Below, piece by piece: positions 57,166 to 64,000 of a stretch of 64,000 bases of DNA. This DNA is from Nissolia schottii. Lineage: Eukaryota; Streptophyta; Magnoliopsida; Fabales; Fabaceae. Each line of letters starts with the position of its first letter. Within the stretch, counting starts at the first letter, position 1. The stretch is taken from NCBI GenBank assembly GCA_003254905.1, contig QANU01045287.1:205091-269090 (forward strand), given 5' to 3'. The translations under genes were made by a program, and so were the position numbers. The notes below the pieces were generated by a model. The model saw nothing but the letters and a program-made list of their open reading frames with translations, did not search any database and had not been told where the DNA came from.

Positions 57166-58792
57166 TGCAAATTTTAACTTTGTTCTATCTGTTTGGAACT
57201 TCCCTGAGCTGTGTGACATACACCCTAAAATGTCATGCGAATTTTGTAGGGCATTTCAAAACCTGAATCTATTAAGGATGAAAAGTTGAAGAATTAGTTG
57301 GGAAACTAATAAAAAGATGTATTAAATTAAAAGGAAAATAATGGAAATCAGGGGATTTTGAGGGTATAGAGAAAACGTGAAACCTTGTTGCTCGATGGGA
57401 TGTATTCAGACCAGCAGCAATGTAAATCGTTCTACAACTCTTACGGGAAATATATATTGCCTTCTGCTAATCCTCTTTGTAATGTGGTTTTACAACTTGA
57501 AACTTGATGCTATCCACAAACTTGGCACCACCACTATCCCCTATTGTAATTGACATACGATTTGCCTATACAAATATGCAATCCTAAATGGTGTAAATTT
57601 TATATCTTAAAACCTGTTGAATAATTATATTTCCCTTGAAATGTGCTGAAAATTTCACCAGCAAAGTGCAAAAGGTTGTCCAAGTACAAAAAGGAAATGT
57701 ACTTTCAAATCCACTTTTACTGGATTTAAGAGATACTAAGGACATGGACAAAACTGCAGGTCTACAAAAGTCCTTAGCATGACTTAACTTTAAATTATAA
57801 TTACATATAATAAATATTTTCCATCAATATTTTTTTTGCAGCATTACACTAGAATCCTCAAGGCATTTGAGTTGCTTTGTGATGTGTTCAAAATTGAGGC
57901 CGTTTTGGTGGGAAAATAGTTAATCTCATGGCAACATGTGACCCAATTCTTCTTTGTTAAGTATCCAAATTTTCTTAGAAATAGAAGATTCTTTAAATCA
58001 TATAATGGCCCGTCAACAATTTTTTTTATATGAGTGTAAATGTCTACATGTCATTACATGGCATGGAAAATGAATGTAATGGATATACATATATATATAT
58101 ATATATATATANTAAAATAGAAACCAACGGGATTTCCATGAAATCGAAAATAATATTTCATTGTTTTAGTTATTTTCACAATTTTCTTTAAAGTTTTTTG
58201 GAAACAAAGAACATATATAAAAAATGAAAACAAAAAAGTATTAACAGAATGTTAAGAGATTTAGTTTTCGCTCATAGTAAAAATAGAAGTTAAAAAAACA
58301 TCCTTGACATGCTTCATAGGCTTCCTTCCTCACTTGGCACGGTCATTATCATTTTTGGTCCATCTTCGCATATACATTTTATTTTATTATTATTATTTTT
58401 GGATTAAAATTAGGGATGCAGAATTTGGTCCAACCCACTAACCTGGATCAGTCTGAAGCATTCGACCTAAAGATGATTAGGTCTATTCTGGTCTAAGATT
58501 GGGTTTTAGTCATCAAAATTAGTTCAGTCCAAATATAGGATCGAGTTTAAGTAAAGACAAACTCAGTCCAACCCATGTAAATCGCCAGTGAAAATACATT
58601 TTATTTTTGGGTCATCACACATTGAATTGCAGATTTCTGTTTGTTTGTTTTTTATTTTGTGGGCTTAGGCCCAATTCATTAGCCCAAATTGGGGTTAGGC
58701 CGAATCGAAGACGGTGAGTGAAGGCGAGTTCTTCTCAGATCAAAACCTCGCAAAAAACCTAGCGAGCTTTTGCTACCGAAGCAGCAGCATCC
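57166..58792. other. Spacer upstream of the mitochondrial L21 gene
   Basis: No confident gene. A (TA)n tract with one N lies at 58088-58113. The bases before the L21 ATG (58640-58792) are less AT-rich and are probably its 5' leader and promoter. Confidence 0.5.
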
Positions 58793-59307
58793 ATGGCCAG
58801 TAGGAGGTGGCTGCAAGCTCTGGCTCTCACGCGCCAAGCTGCATCGTCTCTCTTCACTAACCCATCAATCTCAGTTCCCCCATTTCCCAACTCTAACCTC
58901 ACTCCATCAACCTTTCTTCCCATTTTCTCTCATAATCCCGCCACTGCCGCTCTTCCACGATGCTCCCGCCTACGCCATTTTTGTTGCGATCGCGGAAACG
59001 AAGATGGAAGGGTAGCAGAAAATGATAGTGATGGAGAAGACGATGATGATGATGATGGAGAAGAAGAGGATTGGGAGAGTGAGGAGGATGAGGATGTTAT
59101 GGTGTCAGGTGGGAAGAGGAGGGAGTACACGGCGGAAGAGAAGGAAGCTGAAGCGGCGGCTATTGGCTACAAAGTGGTTGGGCCACTTAGCAAGGATGAC
59201 CGGGTTTTTAAGCCATATGAGCCTGTTTTCGCTGTTGTTCAGGTTCTCTTTCCAAACTTTGTGTTTCTCTCTGTATTACTGATTCTTTTTTATTTTTTTC
59301 CCCTCTA

Positions 59308-59352
<45 letters not shown>

Positions 59353-61721
59353 TTGTTTCATTCTAGTAATTGAGTTTTTTTTTGGGGTATAGATTGGATC
59401 GCACCAGTTTAAAGTAAGCAATAGGGACTGCATTTTCACTGAAAGGTTGAAATTTTGCGAAGTCAATGATAAGGTGGGTGATCCTTTCGCTTCCAATTCC
59501 ATTCATGTATGCAATAATAATATTAATCCTAACACTAGTGCGTGTGATTTGAATTGGTGTGTTACTTACGATATAACTTTACTGTGTCTACCTAAATGCT
59601 CTTGATTTAATTTTCATTTCATGGTGACGTGAGATACCATGCCACCGACTGATTTAAGGATTTATTGGCAATAGTAATATTGCCTTTGTTTATATGTATA
59701 AAAAAAATATGTCATCTTTGTTTCAAGAGGCTGCCGTTGCTGTTCTTTAGCCCCTTTGGATGGTTGAGGAAGTAAACATAGCAATAGGGGACTACTCTTT
59801 TAGTCCTGGATCCAGTTATACTATTTGTGTAATAGCAGTAACCTATTCAGTATAATATGTATGCCGGTAATCTGATTTATCAATGGCTTGTGTGCTGCTT
59901 ACTAATTATCTGCTATGTTATTTGTTATGGAATCTTTCATGCCGTTTAATTAATTGTTCCGTTGCATGTTTTGGCCGTTGCAGTTGATTTTGAACAAAGT
60001 TTTGTTGCTTGGCTCCCCTAGTCAGACAATTGTTGGCAGACCCATAGTGCCAGATGCGTCTGTTCATGCTGTTGTTGAGGAGCATGTAAGTGTGGAAATT
60101 TCCAGTTCAATTAAGTTTCTGCTTATATGCTATGCGGACTTGGTTTTCTTATGATGGCATTAGTAATGGATTAATTGGATTGGATTGGATTGGAATAGAA
60201 TGATTCCTCTTTCAGTTTTAGGTTAGTTTCTGGGTTGCAGTTGCTTTTATTTCCATTCAAGCATTTTCAATTTACAATCATAATGAAATGGACTCAGAAT
60301 TTTGATTATGTGACATAATTTTTTCCACTTAAAATGACTAAAAGAATCATGTTACATATTTACATATAATTAATCTATATGCATGCGATTTTACTATAAT
60401 AATATGATGACCTGTAAAATATAAAGGAAAGGAAACCAAAAACTGTTGATTGCATTTTGCAGTATGTATGTGTATGTTAAACGGTTTTCTTTTTAATGAA
60501 AATTAGTGATGAATTTGAAGAAAAAGGCACCTGTTAAAATTTTCAGTCTCTCCCTTTTCCTGCCAAATGAGAGATTAAAATATTATTACTAAAAAAGCAC
60601 AAGGAAGAGCTTTGGCTCAAATATACATTCTTACATAACAAATATAGATGGCAGAATGGCCGAAAGTGAGATAAACAAACCTTGTGATCTTCAAATAGCA
60701 CATGTTGCACAGTTTTAATTATGATATGATGGCAATGGCATGGACAAGGGAAGAAGGTACTTTCTTGAGATATAATGAGAAGAAAAGATCCATGATTGTT
60801 CATGGTAGAACAACACAAGAAGGACGGAAAAGCAAGTTGTGTATAGAGCGTGGAAGACATGACTAGGTAGGTACAAAGGAGGGAAAAAAAATCCAGAAAA
60901 CCTAAACCTGCGGTAGATAAAACTCCATAATCTCATACAAGTGAAAATTATCAAACGTTAACATGTTTAGTCTCTTGTTTGTTTATATCATAATCTTAAA
61001 GATATTGAAGACAAAAGTCAATTTCATGTTTTGAGGGCCTGAGGCTTGAAATAGAATTGTCATTTTGACCTTTTTAAACATTTCCTCTAAAATGAACTCT
61101 GAAATACAGTTGCCATTTCTGAGTAGCAAATGCCATCTTATTCTTACACGTTTGATTTTTAAAATGGTTGTGTTTGTGCCCATAATGAATCCCTATAATT
61201 GTGGTCTCTGTGCCTCGTTCTCTTCCCCCCTCCCCCCTCCCCCTGGAAAGTATCAGTAACTCTTCCTCTATTATCTGCATTCATTCATTATAACTGGCCA
61301 ACTTGTAAGAACTTTTGATTTCTATTTAATAATTAATACAATGATGGAAATATTGTGTTTATTCTGAATCTATGGATATTTCTTCTCATTTTTCCCTTAT
61401 ATCAGGCATTAGATGCAAAAGTGATTATTTTTAAGAAAAAGAGGAGGAAGAATTACAGAAGAACCAAAGGGCATCGCCAGGTGTGTTGGAAAGGAATTAT
61501 TTAATCAGATATATAGTTTTGTGACAAACTACTAATGTTAAAAATGCTCGATGCATGGTTACTATCTTCAGGAATTGACCAAGTTAAGGATAACTGATAT
61601 TCAAGGAATTGAGAAACCTGAAATTGTCCCGGCTGAAAAGCCTTCTAAAGCCGGTAAGAAGGAACAAGAACCTTTAAAGACGGCTAAGAAGAAAGAGGAA
61701 AAGGTTGCTGTTACTGCTTAA
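58793..61721 (+). CDS. NFD1: Mitochondrial large-subunit ribosomal protein bL21m, five exons
   Basis: Predicted 285-residue bL21-family protein that binds 23S-type rRNA in the mitochondrial ribosome; the Arabidopsis relative NFD1 (At4g30930) is needed for nuclear fusion in gametophytes. Exons: 58793-59242, 59393-59473, 59984-60085, 61406-61480, 61572-61721; every exon is a whole number of codons and junctions are GT/AG. Residues 1 to about 60 form an Arg/Ser-rich presequence (MASRRWLQALALTRQAAS). A strongly acidic stretch (79-101) follows, then the L21 core from about 145 (FAVVQIGSHQFKV) through VGRPIVPDASVHAVV (194-208) to KKKRRKNYRRTKGHRQ (221-236), the L21 rRNA-binding signature. A Lys-rich tail ends it. 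The start was chosen because it gives the presequence; length is close to the Arabidopsis protein. Confidence 0.94.
59308..59353. repeat. (ATT)n microsatellite in L21m intron 1
   Basis: About 15 ATT units directly after the first part of intron 1. Confidence 0.95.
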
Positions 61722-63020
61722 CAAGGATGTATCCCATTGCCTTTTGGCAGTTATTGCTATCTGAATGTCTCAACAAATTTTGAAGGTTGGATGCTATGTA
61801 ATGATCATGATTTTATTCCCGATAAGCACCACTTGCATCTGGAAGTTCATGTTAGACGAAGATTGTCAACCATCCAGTCAGTAGGCAGGTTTTGTAGGAG
61901 TTATTACACATTTTTTTCTTTGTAATGCTATATTTAGTGGTTTAACATTTGAACATAAAATCCATTGATTCTTAAACAGGTTCCAAGCTCTCAACAAATT
62001 TAACATTCACTCCTGTATCTTATTGTTAAAAGCATGCAGCTATATCATGCATTGTACCGATTTCTGAAAGAAATAAAAGTATGCCAACTTCATTCACATC
62101 CTGTGCAATGAAAAGGAAAGTGAAGGGGAGAAAGGATCCTCGTGTGATTCTTACATGGCAAACTATGTGTTAATCTATATTGCCCGAAATTCTCTATCTG
62201 CATTGTTGATGACTGTGTATGCTTTGTTGAAATCTTTTGCTTGAGATTGCATTCTATCGAGATCAAATCTCAAACATAAACATGTTTCTATTGGGTTGCA
62301 TCTTATAAAAACCACCAGTCAGATTTGAAATTATCCCAATTTGAATCCAATCGGTCAGAATTTCCATATAAATTGACTGGTTTTTGAGCTAGATATCCTT
62401 ATTGTCTGCAAGTGCTAATGTTCTCTTCAGGGGTATGTTCTTTGACTGCAAAGGCTGAAGCCCCCCAATACTACAAGATAGCAAATATGTATACCAGAGA
62501 AGTTTCGGATTCTGTGATCATTAACAGGGTTTTAGCACAACTGAACTATACCTGGTTGATAATATGGATAAGAAGAAAGGCAACTTCATTCACAACACAA
62601 TCTATTCTATGAATGATGAATCTGTTAAAATAGCATTCTTTCCTGAGGCTGACCATAAATTTGTGGGTCTGGGAAAGTCTTTTTCATTGATATTTGATAG
62701 CCATCCGTTTATCCAAACTAAAGATCTGACTTGTCATGATTTGTCGATTGTTATTGTCCAACACAAGTTATAGTTATCTACAAAGTCCAAACTTATGACT
62801 CTTGCAAAACTTTGGATAGAGACAATGACCGAGCTTTGCATTTTCCTGTTTACCACATGCTGAAATCTTAGTCTCTGTTCAACTTGATTAGTATTGCTGA
62901 GAAGGGAATGAGCAAACAATTATCCCCACCGTACCTGTGGTTGACAGGACTTGATTAGCATGAGGCTTTCTTCCACTTGTGGCCCTAACACCATTCAACC
63001 CATTTTCTTTTAGGTCATGT
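61722..63020. other. 3' flank of L21m with an unidentified coding-like block
   Basis: It begins with the 3' untranslated region of the L21m gene. At 62412-62773 two overlapping plus-strand frames (SLTAKAEAPQYYKIANMYT..., and MDKKKGNFIHNTIYSMNDES... from 62564) look more protein-like than their surroundings and could be one frame broken by a shift. No family is recognised. Confidence 0.35.
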
Positions 63021-63161
63021 TATTATGACAATTATTTTGAACAACCTTTTAATACCTACATTTGCAAAGATGTAGGTGCCTATCGTGGATCCCATCATAA
63101 TGAATCTTACACTTTTATAAATGTGGTTATTCAAATATTGTACAAAATAATTGTTATAATA
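63021..63161. mobile_element. Small MITE (family W, copy 2)
   Basis: The left end TATTATGACAATTATTTTGA pairs with the inverted right end TATTATAACAATTATTTTGT. The loop has GTGGATCCCATCATAAT, one base different from the MITE in lipoxygenase intron 2. Confidence 0.65.
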
Positions 63162-64000
63162 TCATTTCTCTTTTTTTTTCCACCACTAGCACGTTGGCAA
63201 ATAGGTTGAGGCTTTCCCATCATGAAAGGCATACTTCAAATTCATGAACATGCTCTGCACCGACCCCTCTCTTACACACAACACAGACAAACAACTGGAC
63301 TTTATCATAACAGGACATTTGTTGACCTAATTTTACCACTAAATTTAGTTTGCTATGTGAGCATTGGTGGTTTTCTATGTACTTCTACTTTGATGTATAA
63401 AAATATTCGAATGATCTCTTAGAAAGTATTATAAGCTGGCACAAGGGTTAAACAGAAAAGGAAGAAGAATATCTCGAAGTGGTTCTGAGTGGACTCACTT
63501 TCTTTGTCACCCATCAGTCTTCTCTAACTGCATACAATACATGGACTTGGCATATTATAAAGCCCTTCCGCAGCTCCCACTTTCGTTTTAATTATGATTA
63601 TGCTAATGAATTGTTTGTTGCTACAGCTACTCCACTTCTTGCCACTATATATATTGCACATAAAATTTAAAAGAAAAAACATTTTTTTGTTTGTTGTCGC
63701 GAGTATTCTCTCATTAGAGGTAATCATATCTGAACATTTTCTACAGGGACATGAGTCTCACAACATTTGTTATTTTCTAATCAAGGTTCAAACTCAAAGC
63801 AATTAGTTAAGGGAAAGAAACACTTACTACTCTAACCGACTATGTGTTAGTAAATTATAAAACTATAAAACGTTTTTTCTTTGAAAACAGGAAAGTTTGC
63901 TATTATAAATTGTTGAGATTGCAATGAACTTGCGGTTACATCTTATACTGATATATTTTGCTTTTTTATTTGATGGTGCATGGTGGGTTTTGATGAGACT
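63162..64000. other. Spacer to window end
   Basis: AT-rich; short frames only, none supportable as a gene. Confidence 0.5.

Noticed and set aside
58410-58600. Possible second hAT-like end (TTAGGGATGCAGAAT, CCAACCCA)
   Set aside because: No matching inverted end or target duplication was found within reach.
58930-59130. Ser-rich minus-strand frame
   Set aside because: Antisense shadow of the acidic codons of L21m exon 1.
59305-59502. Minus-strand frame ending in poly-Asn
   Set aside because: The poly-Asn run is the (ATT)n microsatellite in L21m intron 1 read backwards.
1-64000. CRISPR array, phage, plasmid or bacterial operon
   Set aside because: Spliced genes, plant retrotransposons and organellar transit sequences show nuclear plant DNA. 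No direct-repeat/spacer array of CRISPR form is present.

Overview
This is a nuclear chromosome segment of a dicot plant, most likely a legume (Fabaceae, phaseoloid type). The grounds are AT-rich spacers, intron-split genes with GT/AG junctions, plastid- and mitochondrion-targeted nuclear products, a eukaryotic tRNA gene, copia and gypsy-like LTR retrotransposons, a tRNA-derived SINE, and a foldback element with GGGTTAAATATGTTTTTAG ends of a type familiar from legume genomes. The species cannot be fixed from the sequence alone.

The window has two halves. Bases 1-36,600 are gene-poor and built mostly of transposable elements, many nested. They include: a CACTA-like end (about 1.5-1.6 kb); two foldback elements (1788-2012, 4782-5150); a complete but decayed copia element on the minus strand (6438-11795, target duplication ACCAC); a 1.75-kb solo LTR 20 bp away (11816-13562); a tRNA-Gly(GCC) gene (13995-14065, minus); a 417-bp solo LTR (14591-15007, duplication GACTT); a GC-rich hAT-like element with an assembly gap (about 15782-16803); a large copia element (16937-27227, minus) that has itself taken up a 1.9-kb solo LTR, a 1.15-kb MULE-like element, a 1.3-kb solo LTR and probably a 0.3-kb LTR; a younger copia element (28793-34564, minus) with intact integrase and half of its reverse transcriptase missing; and a SINE with a perfect 16-bp target duplication (35111-35300).

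Bases 36,600-64,000 are gene-bearing. In order they hold: a MUCI70/TOD1-type (DUF616) Golgi glycosyltransferase-like gene with nine coding exons (37149-41376, +); an organellar EngB-type GTPase gene with four exons (42132-43745, +; EMB2001/At2g22870 type); an intronless four-TM membrane protein gene (44827-45270, +); a plastid-type 13-lipoxygenase gene with nine exons (52280 down to 46526, -); fragments of a replication-protein-A-like sequence (55.5-56.6 kb, -); and a mitochondrial ribosomal protein L21 gene with five exons (58793-61721, +; NFD1 type). These genes are not an operon and work separately: cell-wall or mucilage polysaccharide synthesis, organellar ribosome assembly, oxylipin synthesis, and mitochondrial translation.

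The most interesting points are a chain of short upstream ORFs whose stop and start codons overlap, leading directly into the MUCI70 start codon; a lipoxygenase with all side-chain iron ligands but an unusual C-terminus ending in Ala; CGCG-centred palindromes (TCTCGCGCGAGA) shared by two unrelated LTR families; and a stray copy of one MUCI70 exon beyond the neighbouring GTPase gene. I found no previously undescribed gene system that I could defend.
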